A DNA stretch of 43,229 bases from Symsagittifera roscoffensis. Taxonomy: Eukaryota > Xenacoelomorpha > Acoela > Convolutidae. The DNA lies in the NCBI RefSeq assembly GCF_963678635.1, contig NW_026971175.1, forward strand, positions 1-43,229. Reading direction: 5' to 3'. The notes under the pieces were generated by a model, which saw nothing but the letters and a program-made list of their open reading frames with translations, did not search any database and was not told the origin of the DNA. Position 1 is the first letter of the stretch; each line of letters opens with the position of its first letter. The position numbers and the translations under genes are program-made. Of the stretch, positions 28,917 to 38,427 are shown piece after piece.

Positions 28917-29392
28917 TCAAGTTTTGCACAGACCCGTTCGCAGCTCTACCCCTAGATTAAATCTCTTTGGTGTTACCTTTTCAAATTTTGAAAGGAATCC
29001 AAGTTCATCTGTCTTTGGTTTTGGCATTCTTGTTAAAAACAAGTTTAGGAGGAAGTTGAGTTGCTTCCAAAATAGTAAAAAAAAACATCTGGAAAATTGA
29101 TGTTTTTTCGCTTTAGTGCACACACGAAGTCTGCAATAGATTCTACTGTATCTCAAATATCTAATTTGATATTGTCTGACTGGCTGAGTTCAATTCTGGG
29201 AGAATCCAAAATTGAAACAATAAGGTGCTTATTGTTACTCGTTTTCAACCTCGCAATTACAGCACTGTAGATAGTATCAAAAAAAATTTGGTACAATCTT
29301 CTCTTTTCTTGTTTTTGTTCCAATTTTTGTTTTCTTGGAAGTGTACTTTGTGATTGATAGACTGAGTACGGAATTAAAATAAACTGTTCCAT
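28917..29392 (-). pseudogene. Conserved upstream Polinton protein, copy A, remnant
   Basis: The frame 29392-29153 begins MEQFILIPYSVYQSQ and has a charged helix (QKLEQKQEKRRLYQIFFDTI). This resembles the start of the recurrent protein encoded before the integrase. 29156-28917 continues the reading but is disrupted. It sits where P1 has 20967-21538. No function is known. Confidence 0.45.
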
Positions 29393-29576
29393 TCCTGGGC
29401 ATTTTTTTAGTTTTTAAATGACAAAAGGGTCAAGATAGATATCAATTGTAACCCTTGAGTTGAACTTAAAATAATTCTTTTTTTTGTGGAGTTCTTTTTT
29501 GTGTTGGTTCTGAATCTTTTTTTTCGATATTTTACTACGTATTCTTTCCGAAGATCTCGAAGCTCTCATATTATTA

Positions 29577-30010
29577 GGTTGTGCCATTCCCCCGGATTGG
29601 CACAGCGCAACCTTCCGTTGAAGCACGAAAACAATAGTAGATGCCTTAGTCGTCACATATTGATGTGAAGGAGGCTAGAATAATCTGGAGAAAAATTTTT
29701 AGAAAAATTCGAATTGCGACCTTACATTTCTGAAAAAAGCAGAAACTGCCATGTTCAGCATGTTTAGTAAAATAAAGAAAAAACACAACAAAAAACCGAT
29801 TTAGTGAGAGACAGACGGTCGAGAAAGTTGACAGAAAAAAGCGAAGCCTCTTATCGTGACGATCACGCACGATAAGACTCTTTACTGAAGTAATTAACCA
29901 GAAAAGAGATCCCAGTGGGGCAGACGGAAGTCGCAGTACCCTCCCGTGCCACGAAGTTAATGTAAAAAACGACGTTAATACTGGAAGAGCGCTGAAGCGG
30001 AGGCTCGGCA
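29577..30010. other. GC-richer block with strong inverted repeats, copy A
   Basis: Compared with the AT-rich surroundings this block is GC-richer. ggttgtgcc (29577-29585) pairs with ggca...caacc (29599-29612). cttatcgtg (29850-29858) pairs exactly with cacgataag (29868-29876), and inside it cgtga/tcacg can form an alternative hairpin. The block is conserved in copies B and C. P1 has its ATPase and membrane-protein genes in the corresponding interval, and P2 shows neither. A minus-strand frame (30107-29646, 153 codons) is open across it but looks unlike a folded protein. Possible structured RNA, promoter or separate insertion. Confidence 0.55.
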
Positions 30011-30089
30011 CCCTGAGTTTGGTATATGGTGAAAGACTATAGTTCACAGTGAAGAGTTTTTGCATATCGAAGAGGTTAGTTGATACACC

Positions 30090-30546
30090 TCCAATTATAT
30101 TTTTCATCTTTAAATATCAAAAACCGAACTTGTGGGCAAGAGTAGTCATCTAAATTAATAGTCTTTGTTTCCAAAAATTCTGACAGAATCTTACACTTTT
30201 CATAACCTTTTGCAAAAAATCCGTCTCTGTTACTTCTAGATTTTTCAATGCTTTTTTGAGTTCAGTATATTTTTGGTAACCACTGCTCCAACTGATTCCA
30301 TGATGATGTTTTGTACATCAAGAAGATTGGGGTGTTGGTTTGAATTTTTTAGGACGAAGAAAGGAATTGTTTTCTTACAGTTTGTCCAGCTCCATAAACT
30401 CCCAACTCTTTCACTATATTGTTTTCAATATATTCAAAAACCCATTCAACCGGACTCATTCTATTAACTGTTTTCTCTGGAGTATTTTGGTTAAAAAGGT
30501 TAATTATCGAACAATGCATATACTGATGAAGCAAATGTTTTAACAA
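30090..30546 (-). pseudogene. P2 counterpart of the possible nuclease-fold ORF, copy A
   Basis: Readings in two or more frames match the P1 gene at 23330-23788: a VEWVFEYIENN region, then LGVYGAGQTVRKQFL (P1: VFYAKGKKDRIFG), then, near 30160-30110, DDYSCPQVRF (P1: LDDLGCPRVENL). The N-terminal D-x-x-G-F part is not recognised. Frameshifted and inactive. Confidence 0.45.
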
Positions 30547-30790
30547 AGAAACTGAAATTTATTCCAGTCACATGACCAGGAAAGCACGAAATGGGGAGAC
30601 TAGGTGCAACAAAACAATACCCAAGTCCGTTTTTGTAGTAGATTCCACAGATCCAGCAGAGTCATGTAGAATTGCATGTAGTCTAAAGTTTTTATAGTTT
30701 GCAAAAAACAATACAGGTACAAAGAAATAAGATTTTTCTTTTCGCATTTGACGAAAAAATTTGCTTTAAAATCTCAAAAAATCTTAGAAT
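30547..30790 (-). pseudogene. P2 counterpart of the LHAILHD gene, copy A
   Basis: The minus-strand reading contains LHAILHDSAG (about 30700-30670) and, in a second frame, a PGHVTGINFSFFVK-like segment (about 30590-30540), the same motifs as P1 23795-24241. The frame is broken between them. The part before the motif is shorter than in P1. Confidence 0.5.
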
Positions 30791-31076
30791 TTCTTTCAAT
30801 TTCTGTAAATTCATTTTCTACAGTGCGTTCGTCAAAAATGATGCAAGATTTTTTAAATGTCTCTATATAACCTAGTCATGAAGGAAGTATATCGAGTACC
30901 TTATAATATTCTTCTTGTTGTAGTTGTAAATATCGATTATTTTTCCACTGATTTCCATTTCTACGATATTCTATAAGATCTATATTCTTGCTATTGGATC
31001 TGTATCCTATGTCAATGTTTCTTTTACCATTATGCAGAGTCCACTCGAATTGAGATAATCGTGAGTCTACGTCCAA
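30791..31076 (-). pseudogene. Possible PC4-like protein, copy A, truncated
   Basis: The frame 31076-30876 (RKNIDIGYR-like start, then IDLIEYRRNGNQWKNNRYLQ and a QQEEYYKVLDILP helix) has the strand-strand-turn-helix pattern of PC4/Sub1. Copy B keeps a longer version (36041-36343). Copy A has an extra stop at 30876-30878, a mutation after the duplication. The assignment rests on pattern only. Confidence 0.38.
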
Positions 31077-31369
31077 TTCTGCAAGTTTGGCAAATTTTGT
31101 GATTTTACTTTTGTTAGTGAAATCTTTGGGTCTGTTCTTCTAGAACAATATGCAAAAGTCCCAATTTATTGCGAAGTCTTAAGATTAAATTTATTGAAAA
31201 ACCAATATTCCAGCTCTTACTGCTCAACGCGAATACTAAATTAAAAACAATTTTCAGGATAAATTTTTAATTTAAAAGACAAAAGACATAAATAACACAA
31301 TTTATTGTACATTACAGTACTCGACAAACATAAAGTCTCACAGAATTTGCGACAGTTCTTTGAATTCGT

Positions 31370-31660
31370 TCAAACATAGTTGACATAGGCATTTTGTTTT
31401 ATTGCTTCATTCTCTTTTGCAGTGAAGAGTCGAAACTGAATGTAGGGAGGTTTGTTAATATTGTACATCTTCATCGTGACACAAACTTGTCTTCTGTTGT
31501 AAGTTGCTATCTCACAGACTTTGTTGCAGTTGGCAAGCTCCTGATCCATAGTTGAATCCTTGTCAGATGTGAGTTTCAATATAGGAACGAATGCAAGGTT
31601 TTCAGCATGGTGAAAAAAAAGTACTTCTAAATGCCGAGATTGCTTCTCCTTCTTTTTCAC
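31370..31660 (-). CDS. P2 unknown protein, copy A
   Basis: A 96-codon frame open in both copies with only a few residue differences (copy B 36637-36927). It begins with a basic stretch, then HLEVLFFHHAENLAFVPILK and an RRQVCVTMKMYNINKPPYIQ segment. It is the first gene of the P2 cluster by position. No family is recognised. 31077-31369, between this frame and the PC4-like one, holds nothing recognisable. Confidence 0.35.
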   Translation of the reverse strand: MKKKEKQSRHLEVLFFHHAENLAFVPILKLTSDKDSTMDQELANCNKVCEIATYNRRQVCVTMKMYNINKPPYIQFRLFTAKENEAIKQNAYVNYV

Positions 31661-32212
31661 GAAGATGGCTTTGTTTTTTCGAGTTGTCCCAGCTCATTTT
31701 TCTTTAGTAGCTGAAAACAAGGTTCAAATTAAATTTGCCCTTGTAGGATTTTTGAGACCAAGCAAATCTCCCAATTCTCCAATTCTTGTTTGAATTTTTG
31801 AGATTTCAATATAATTGGGACTAGTGTCTTTTCTTGAGTACAATTTTCAATAAGAAAACAGACGGACCAGATGAAGAAAAATCAGAGAAACGATATTGAG
31901 ATTAATTGAAAAAGGAGATTAATTAAACAATATGAGTCATTCAATTAACCAAAAAAAGAAATAAAACTATAATTGGATTTTTTGAGTGGAGGTTCCAAAT
32001 ATGGAATTGTGTAGGTGTTAGTGTTCCTACATAACTCCGCAAATCTCAGCAAAAATTATTGTTCCGGTTGGCTGCTGCTATGTATCAAGCTCTTCCAAGC
32101 TTTTATCCAGAATATTGTCAAAAATTGCAATTTATTTCCGTTTCCAGTGATTTTTACGAAAAAAATTTAGTAACCAATATTTTTTGTGTATCTACCCACA
32201 ATTTTCACTGTT
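31661..32212. other. Unit tail of copy A; no gene
   Basis: AT-rich sequence that ends the 5.2-kb unit. A plus-strand frame starting near 32059 runs through the junction and is a by-product of the duplication. Confidence 0.5.
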
Positions 32213-32441
32213 CTTTTATAATTGTTTTGAGTTTTTTTCGTCCACTGACAACTTCTCCAATCTCTGGAGCAGCAGCTCGAAATAAATCGGCTCCAATTCT
32301 TTTTGCAGCTGGGACTATAGTTTCTTTAATAAAGGGAATTGCAAATCTACCAAGAGGTCGTGAAAGAGCACCAAAGACTCTTCCACGCTTCCTTGCATGT
32401 CCACGAAATTTAGGAAAATTAGTTGAACTTTGAGCAACCAT
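32205..32441 (-). pseudogene. P2 core protein, copy B, truncated by the junction
   Basis: Same as copy A from its ATG (32439-32441) to the residues LKTIIK, then two junction-derived residues and a stop (32205-32207). The basic C-terminal tail is lost because the duplication breakpoint lies at 32213. The major capsid remnant that follows copy A is absent here. Confidence 0.65.
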
Positions 32442-32469
32442 TTCGTATGAAGCATAATTCAAAAATGAT

Positions 32470-33295
32470 CATACGAAATCTTGCGAAACAAGAAAACAAC
32501 TCGTGTAATTCCTACAGACACAAAAGGAATTTTTTCACCTGCAGTATCCCTTAGCTCTATTTTTATGCTGTGGAAAGAGTTTTTTAGTAATTTTTTCATT
32601 TGTAGATTTGTAAAGGATTGCTAATTCATGTACTGTCCTGTAGGTATTATGTCTATTTTTACTTTGGAAATTAAAGGAATACCACGAAGTAAAGGAGTTT
32701 TTACATCACCGTCTATATTTTACTCTGTAATATCAATAAAAACCGTCTATATTTTACTCTGTAATATCAATAAAAATCATAAAAATGATTATCAATAAAA
32801 ATCATAATGTCGTAGGAATACTGAGGCTAATAGGACCTTTTCCTTTCATTATAACCCTTGCCTGATTTTGTTCTAAATTACAACCAAAATTGTGACTCAA
32901 ATCAGCACTTTGAATTATAAACACTGATTGATCCTCAGCTAAATGAATGACAATTTTTTGTATAATTTGATCTACTGACACATAAATTCCGTTATATTCA
33001 AGTTTTTGTGCTCCTATACATTTTTAAACGTTCCATTCATGGCTACAACTATATCAACAATACTCGAAAACACTCCAGGTTCAAAATGCATCGGTTGAAT
33101 CTTTCTTTTTTCATCAGGAAATTCTCGCCCATTTATGAAATTAGACTTTCCCTCAGTAACGTTTTGATACAATGAAGGGTACGATATTTCTGAAACAGCA
33201 ACCTCCCATTTTCCTTCAAAAGGAATTTTTGTTCCGTTAAAATTTTGTGAAATAATCAAGACTATGATTTGGATAACATTTAAAAGAAGCCTCAA
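32470..33295 (-). pseudogene. mCP: P2 penton protein, copy B
   Basis: Copy of 27242-28027 with the same breaks and the same PFEGKWEVAVSEISYPS segment. It carries an extra insertion from the 34-bp repeat (32708-32775), which would further disturb the C-terminal region. Confidence 0.62.
32708..32775. repeat. 34-bp tandem duplication private to copy B
   Basis: The 34-mer starting accgtctatattttactctg at 32708 is repeated at 32742. A shorter echo (atcaataaaaatcat) follows to about 32807. Copy A has the unit once (near 27478). Confidence 0.85.
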
Positions 33296-33359
33296 AAACT
33301 AGCTCAATAGTAAAAGAATCCATGACAAAAAATCAATTTAAAAAATGACGTACCTTTCT

Positions 33360-34150
33360 TCTCAAATTTTCTCAGCTCTTTCTCATAAAAATTTTCCCAA
33401 AATTTCTTCTTTTTTGAGAGCTTAGATGATGTATGTAGGAGGTTTTTTTGTAGATATTGGCGGAGTTTCAAAAACTTAATCGCTAATTTGTGACTTGTAT
33501 CCTTTTCGGAAATGAATCTCATTTTTCAAAATTCTAACTCCATCGCCAATTTTGAATTTTGGTTTAGTATATTTTATCAACGATTTGTTATACAAAATTG
33601 ATTAAAAAATCACTATTTTTCACATCTCTCGGATATTTTCCAATTGATTGATTTTTGCGGCAGTTCGATGTAGAAACAAATTGCTGCAATTTGAGAACAA
33701 TTTTTTTAAGACGATCTTCAATGTAACGGTATAATATATGTTTAAAAGACTGAATTGCTCTCTCTGCAAATGCAGCTTTTGTTTCACTCATTTTTGAGTA
33801 AACTTCAATGTCTTTCTCCTTGCAAAACTTTTAAAAGTTCCCCCATATTCTGTTCCTTTATCAACCCAAAGTTTTTCAGGATTGTTTTTTGAGAAATTAT
33901 TTTCTTGAAAACTTGTAAGGTGTCTTTGGCATACTTTATTTTCCTTGTCTGAACTCTGGCAAATCTCAAACAAATATTTACAGCAACTAATAATTTCTTG
34001 ACTCCATTGTTTTGACTAGCTAACTTGTCTACAAAAGCCAAGTCCATACACCAAAAATCGCTGCTATATTTAGAAAAAAAATTAAAGTCATCGGAAACGC
34101 CTGATTGGTGTAACAACTTTGGTATACGATATCTTAATTTGTAGGATTTG
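33360..34150 (-). pseudogene. INT: P2 integrase, copy B
   Basis: Copy of 28090-28880. The same three frames carry the three catalytic motifs (MDLAFVDKLASQNN, WVDKGTEYGG, FAERAIQSFK), with the same stops, so the gene was already dead before duplication. Confidence 0.82.
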
Positions 34151-34184
34151 TTCTATTTTCGTTTTGATAAACCGCTCGTTCTAC

Positions 34185-34661
34185 TCAAGTTTTGCACAGA
34201 CCCGTTCGCAGCTCTACCCCTAGATTAAATCTCTTTGGTGTTACCTTTTCAAATTTTGAAAGGAATCCAAGTTCATCTGTCTTTGGTTTTGGCATTCTTG
34301 TTAAAAACAAGTTTAGGAGGAAGTTGAGTTGCTTCCAAAATAGTAAAAAAAAAACATCTGGAAAATTGATGTTTTTTCGCTTTAGTGCACACACGAAGTC
34401 TGCAATAGATTCTACTGTATCTCAAATATCTAATTTGATATTGTCTGACTGGCTGAGTTCAATTCTGGGAGAATCCAAAATTGAAACAATAAGGTGCTTA
34501 TTGTTACTCGTTTTCAACCTCGCAATTACAGCACTGTAGATAGTATCAAAAAAAATTTGGTACAATCTTCTCTTTTCTTGTTTTTGTTCCAATTTTTGTT
34601 TTCTTGGAAGTGTACTTTGTGATTGATAGACTGAGTACGGAATTAAAATAAACTGTTCCAT
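34185..34661 (-). pseudogene. Conserved upstream Polinton protein, copy B, remnant
   Basis: Copy of 28917-29392. The frame 34661-34422 is identical in translation to that in copy A (29392-29153). Confidence 0.45.
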
Positions 34662-34847
34662 TCCTGGGCATTTTTTTAGTTTTTAAATGACAAAAGGGTC
34701 AAGATAGATATCAATTGTAACCCTTGAGTTGAACTTAAAATAATTCTTTTTTTTTTGTGGAGTTCTTTTTTGTGTTGGTTCTGAATCTTTTTTTTCGATA
34801 TTTTACTACGTATTCTTTCCGAAGATCTCGAAGCTCTCGTCTTATTA

Positions 34848-35281
34848 GGTTGTGCCATTCCCCCGGATTGGCACAGCGCAACCTTCCGTTGAAGCACGAA
34901 AACAATAGTAGATGCCTTAGTCGTCACATATTGATGTGAAGGAGGCTAGAATAATCTGGAGAAAAATTTTTAGAAAAATTCGAATTGCGACCTTACATTT
35001 CTGAAAAAAGCAGAAACGGCCATGTTCAGCATGTTTAGTAAAATAAAGAAAAAACACAACAAAAAACCGATTTAGTGAGAGACAGACGGTCGAGAAAGTT
35101 GACAGAAAAAAGCGAAGCCTCTTATCGTGACGATCACGCACGATAAGACTCTTTACTGAAGTAATTAACCAGAAAAGAGATCCCAGTGGGGCAGACGGAA
35201 GTCGCAGTACCCTCCCGTGCCACGAAGTTAATGTAAAAAACGACGTTAATACTGGAAGAGCGCTGAAGCGGAGGCTCGGCC
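34848..35281. other. GC-richer block with inverted repeats, copy B
   Basis: Copy of 29577-30010. The 9-bp stem is at 35121-35129 and 35139-35147. Near-identical to copy A. Confidence 0.55.
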
Positions 35282-35360
35282 CCCTGAGTTTGGCATATGG
35301 TGAAAGACTATAGTTCACAGTGAAGAGTTTTTGCATATCGAAGTGGTTAGTTGATACACC

Positions 35361-35814
35361 TCCAATTATATTTTTCATCTTTAAATATCAAAAACCGAAC
35401 TTGTGGGCAAGAGTAGTCATCTAAATTAATAGTCTTTGTTTCCAAAAATTCTGACAGAATCTTACACTTTTCATAACCTTTTGCAAAAAAATCCGTCTCT
35501 GTTGCTTCTAGATTTTTCAATGCTTTTCTGAGTTCAGTATATTTTTGGTAACCACTGCTGCAACTGATTCCATGATGATGTTTTGTACATCAAGAAGATT
35601 GGGGTGTTGGTTTGAATTTTTTAGGACGAAGAAAGGAATATCTTACAGTTTGTCCAGCTCCATAAACTCCCGACTCTTTCACTATATTGTTTTCAATATA
35701 TTCAAAAACCCATTCAACCGGACTCATTCTTTTAACTGTTTTCTCTGGAGTATTTTGGTTAAAAGGTTAATTATCGAACAATGCATATACTGATGAAGCA
35801 AATGTTTTAACATA
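35361..35814 (-). pseudogene. P2 possible nuclease-fold ORF, copy B
   Basis: Copy of 30090-30546. Small deletions relative to copy A (near 35638 and 35765) change the frames again. Confidence 0.42.
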
Positions 35815-36040
35815 GAAACTGAAATTTATTCCAGTCACATGACCAGGAAAGCGTGAACTGGGGAGACTAGGTGCAACAAAACAATACCCAAGTCCGTTTT
35901 TGTAGTAGATTCCACAGATCCAGCAGAGTCATGTAGAATTGCATGTAGTCTAAAGTTTTTATAGTTTGCAAAAAACAATACAGGTACAAAGAAATAAGAT
36001 TTTTCTTTTCGTATTTGACGAAAAATTTTGCTTTAAAATC
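35815..36040 (-). pseudogene. P2 LHAILHD gene, copy B
   Basis: Copy of 30547-30790, with LHAILHDSAG at about 35970-35940 and the same frame break. Confidence 0.48.
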
Positions 36041-36343
36041 TCAAAAATTCTTAGAATTTCTTTCAATTTCTGTAAATTCATTTTCTACAGTGCGTTCGTC
36101 AATAAGGATGCAAGATTTTTTGTATGTCTCTATATAACCTAGTAATGAAGGAAGTATATCGAGTACCTTATAATATTCTTCTTGTTGTAGTTGTAAATAT
36201 CGATTATTTTTCCACTGATTTCCATTTCTACGATATTCTATAAGATCTATTTTCTTGCTATTGGATCTGTATCCTATGTCAATTTTTCTTTTACCATTAT
36301 GCAGAGTCCACTCGAATTGAGATAATCGTGAGTCTACGTCCAA
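36041..36343 (-). CDS. Possible PC4-like protein, copy B, longer frame
   Basis: A 100-codon frame with IDLIEYRRNGNQWKNNRYLQ followed by a QQEEYYKVLDILPSLLGYIE helix, as expected for a PC4/Sub1-type fold, and a charged C-terminal end. Copy A is cut after DILPS. The start, seen here as MDVDSRLSQFEW, need not be the true one. Identification is tentative. Confidence 0.4.
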   Translation of the reverse strand: MDVDSRLSQFEWTLHNGKRKIDIGYRSNSKKIDLIEYRRNGNQWKNNRYLQLQQEEYYKVLDILPSLLGYIETYKKSCILIDERTVENEFTEIERNSKNF

Positions 36344-36636
36344 TTCTGCAAGTTTGGCAAATTTTGTGATTTTACTTTTGTTAGTGAAATCTTTGGGTCT
36401 GTTCTTCTAGAACAATATGCAAAAGTCCCAATTTATTGCGAAGTCTTAAGATTAAATTTATTGAAAAACCAATATTCCAGCTCGTACTGCTCAACGCGAA
36501 TACTAAATTAAAAACAATTTGCAGGATAAATTTTTAAATTAAAAGACAAAAGACATAAATAACACAATTTATTGTACATTACAGTACTCGACAAACATAA
36601 AGTCTCACAAAATTTAGGACAGTTCTTTGAATTCGT

Positions 36637-36927
36637 TCAAACATAATTGACATAGGCATTTTGTTTCATTGCTTCATTCTCTTTTGCAGTGAAGAGTCGA
36701 ATCTGAATGTAGGGAGGTTTGTTAATATTGTACATCTTCATCGTGACACAAACTTGTCTTCTGTTGTAAGTTGCTATCTCACAGACTTTGTTGCAGTTGG
36801 CAAGCTCCTGATCCATAGTTGAATCCTTGTCAGATGTGAGTTTCAATATAGGAACGAATCCAAGGTTTTCAGCATGGTGAAAAAAAAGTACTTCTAAATG
36901 CCGAGATTGCTTCTCCTTCTTTTTCAC
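36637..36927 (-). CDS. P2 unknown protein, copy B
   Basis: Copy of 31370-31660 with a few residue differences over 96 codons, still open. No family is recognised. Confidence 0.35.
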   Translation of the reverse strand: MKKKEKQSRHLEVLFFHHAENLGFVPILKLTSDKDSTMDQELANCNKVCEIATYNRRQVCVTMKMYNINKPPYIQIRLFTAKENEAMKQNAYVNYV

Positions 36928-37476
36928 GAAGATGGCTTTGTTTTTTCGAGTTGTCCCAGCTCATTTTTCTTGAGTAGCTGAAAACAAGGTTCAAATTAAA
37001 TTTGCCCTTGTAGGATTTTTGAGACCAAGCAAATCTCCCAATTCTCCAATTCTTGTTTGAATTTTTGAGATTTCAATATAATTGGGACTAGTGTCTTTTC
37101 TTGAGTACAATTTTCAGTAAGAAAACAGACGGACCAGATGAAGAAAAATCAGAGAAACGATTTTGAGTTTAATTGAAAAAGGAGATTAATTAAACAATAT
37201 GAGTCATTCAATTAACAAAAAAAAATAAAACTATAATTGGATTTTTTGAGTGGAGGTTCCAAATATGGAATTGTGTAGGTGCTAGTGTTCCTACATAACT
37301 CCGCAAATCTCAGCAAAAATTATTGTTCCGGTTGGCTGCTGCTATGTATCAAGCTCTTCCAAGCTTTTATCCAGAATATTGTCAAAAATTGCAATTTATT
37401 TCCGTTTCCAGTGATTTTTACGAAAAAAATTTAGTAACCAATATTTTTTGTGTCTCTACCCACAATTTTCACTGTT
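36928..37476. other. Unit tail of copy B; no gene
   Basis: Copy of 31661-32212. It continues as cactgttctttgg, where copy A instead joins copy B, and so shows the sequence that originally followed the unit. Confidence 0.5.
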
Positions 37477-37493
37477 CTTTGGAAAATTGGGTC

Positions 37494-38427
37494 GTTTTTG
37501 TTCCAATGTTTGTTTTCTTGGAAGTGTACTTTGTTATTGATAAATTGAGTTCGGAATTAAAACAAACTGTTCCATTCTAGGTCATTATTTTAATATTTTA
37601 ATGACAAAAGGGGTCATGATAGATATCAATTGTAACGTTTGATTTGAACTTAAAATATTTCTTTTTTAGAGGAGCTCTTTTTTTGTTGTTTCTGAATCTT
37701 TTTTTTCGATATTTTACTACGTATTCTTTCCGAAGACCTCGAAGCTCTCATCTTATTAGGTTGTGCCATTCCCCCTGGATAGGCACAGCGGAACCTTCCG
37801 TCGAAGCACGAAAACAACAGTAGATGCCTTAGTCGTCACATATTGATTTAAAGGAGGCTAGAAAAATCCTGAAGAAAATTTTTGAAAAATTCGAATTGCG
37901 AAGTTACATTTCTGAGAAATGCAGAAACAGCCATGTTTAGCCGTAAAATAGAGAAAAAACACAACAACAACCAATTTAGTGAGAGACAGATGGTCGAGAA
38001 AGTTGCCAGAAAAAAGCGAAGCCTCTTATCGTGACGATTACGCACGATAAGACACTTAAATGAAGTAATTAACCAGAAAGGAGACTTCAGTGGGGCAGAC
38101 GGAAGGAGCAGTACTCTCCCGTGCCAAGAAGTTAGAGTAAAAACGAGGTTATTACTGGAAGAGCGTGCAAGCGGAGGCTGGGCCCCCAGAGACTGGCATA
38201 TGGTAAAAGACTATAGTTCACAGTGAAGAATTTTTGCATATCAAAATGGGTAGTTGATACACCTCCGATCATATTCTTCATCTTTAAATATCAAAAACTG
38301 AATTTGTGGGCAAGCGTAGTCATCTAAATTAATAATTTTTATTTCCAAAAACTCTGACAGAATCTTACAGTTTTCATTCCGTTCCTGTTGCTTCTAGATT
38401 TTTCAAAACTTTTTCGAGTTCAATATC
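37494..38427. repeat. Third, partial and more diverged copy (C) of the P2 segment
   Basis: It corresponds to 29311 to about 30270 of copy A (offset near 8160-8180), beginning at gtttttgttccaat. It contains the end of the upstream ORF, the whole GC-richer block (9-bp stem at 38025-38033 and 38043-38051, with one changed loop base), and the start of the nuclease-fold region, where it lacks about 20 bases. It differs from A and B far more than they differ from each other. No gene is intact. Confidence 0.85.

Larger units (their letters stand above)
26985..37476. repeat. Direct tandem duplication of a 5.2-kb P2 segment (copies A and B)
   Basis: 26985-32212 (5228 bp) is repeated at 32213-37476 (5264 bp) at very high identity by eye, with scattered substitutions and small indels (the offset is 5228 at the left edge and about 5270 in the middle). 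At the junction, the end of the unit (gttcttt) and its start (tctttta) share a short microhomology. Most disabling stops and frameshifts are shared. Copy B alone has an extra 34-bp repeat at 32708-32775. Copy A alone has a premature stop at 30876-30878 in the PC4-like frame. Confidence 0.92.

Noticed and set aside
29646-30107. 153-codon minus-strand frame open in both copies A and B, taken at first for a conserved gene
   Set aside because: The copies are near-identical duplicates, so openness in both is not evidence of selection. The composition is unlike a folded protein, and copy C does not keep the frame.
34192-34539. 115-codon plus-strand frame
   Set aside because: Mirror of the integrase-upstream gene on the minus strand, with no protein features of its own.
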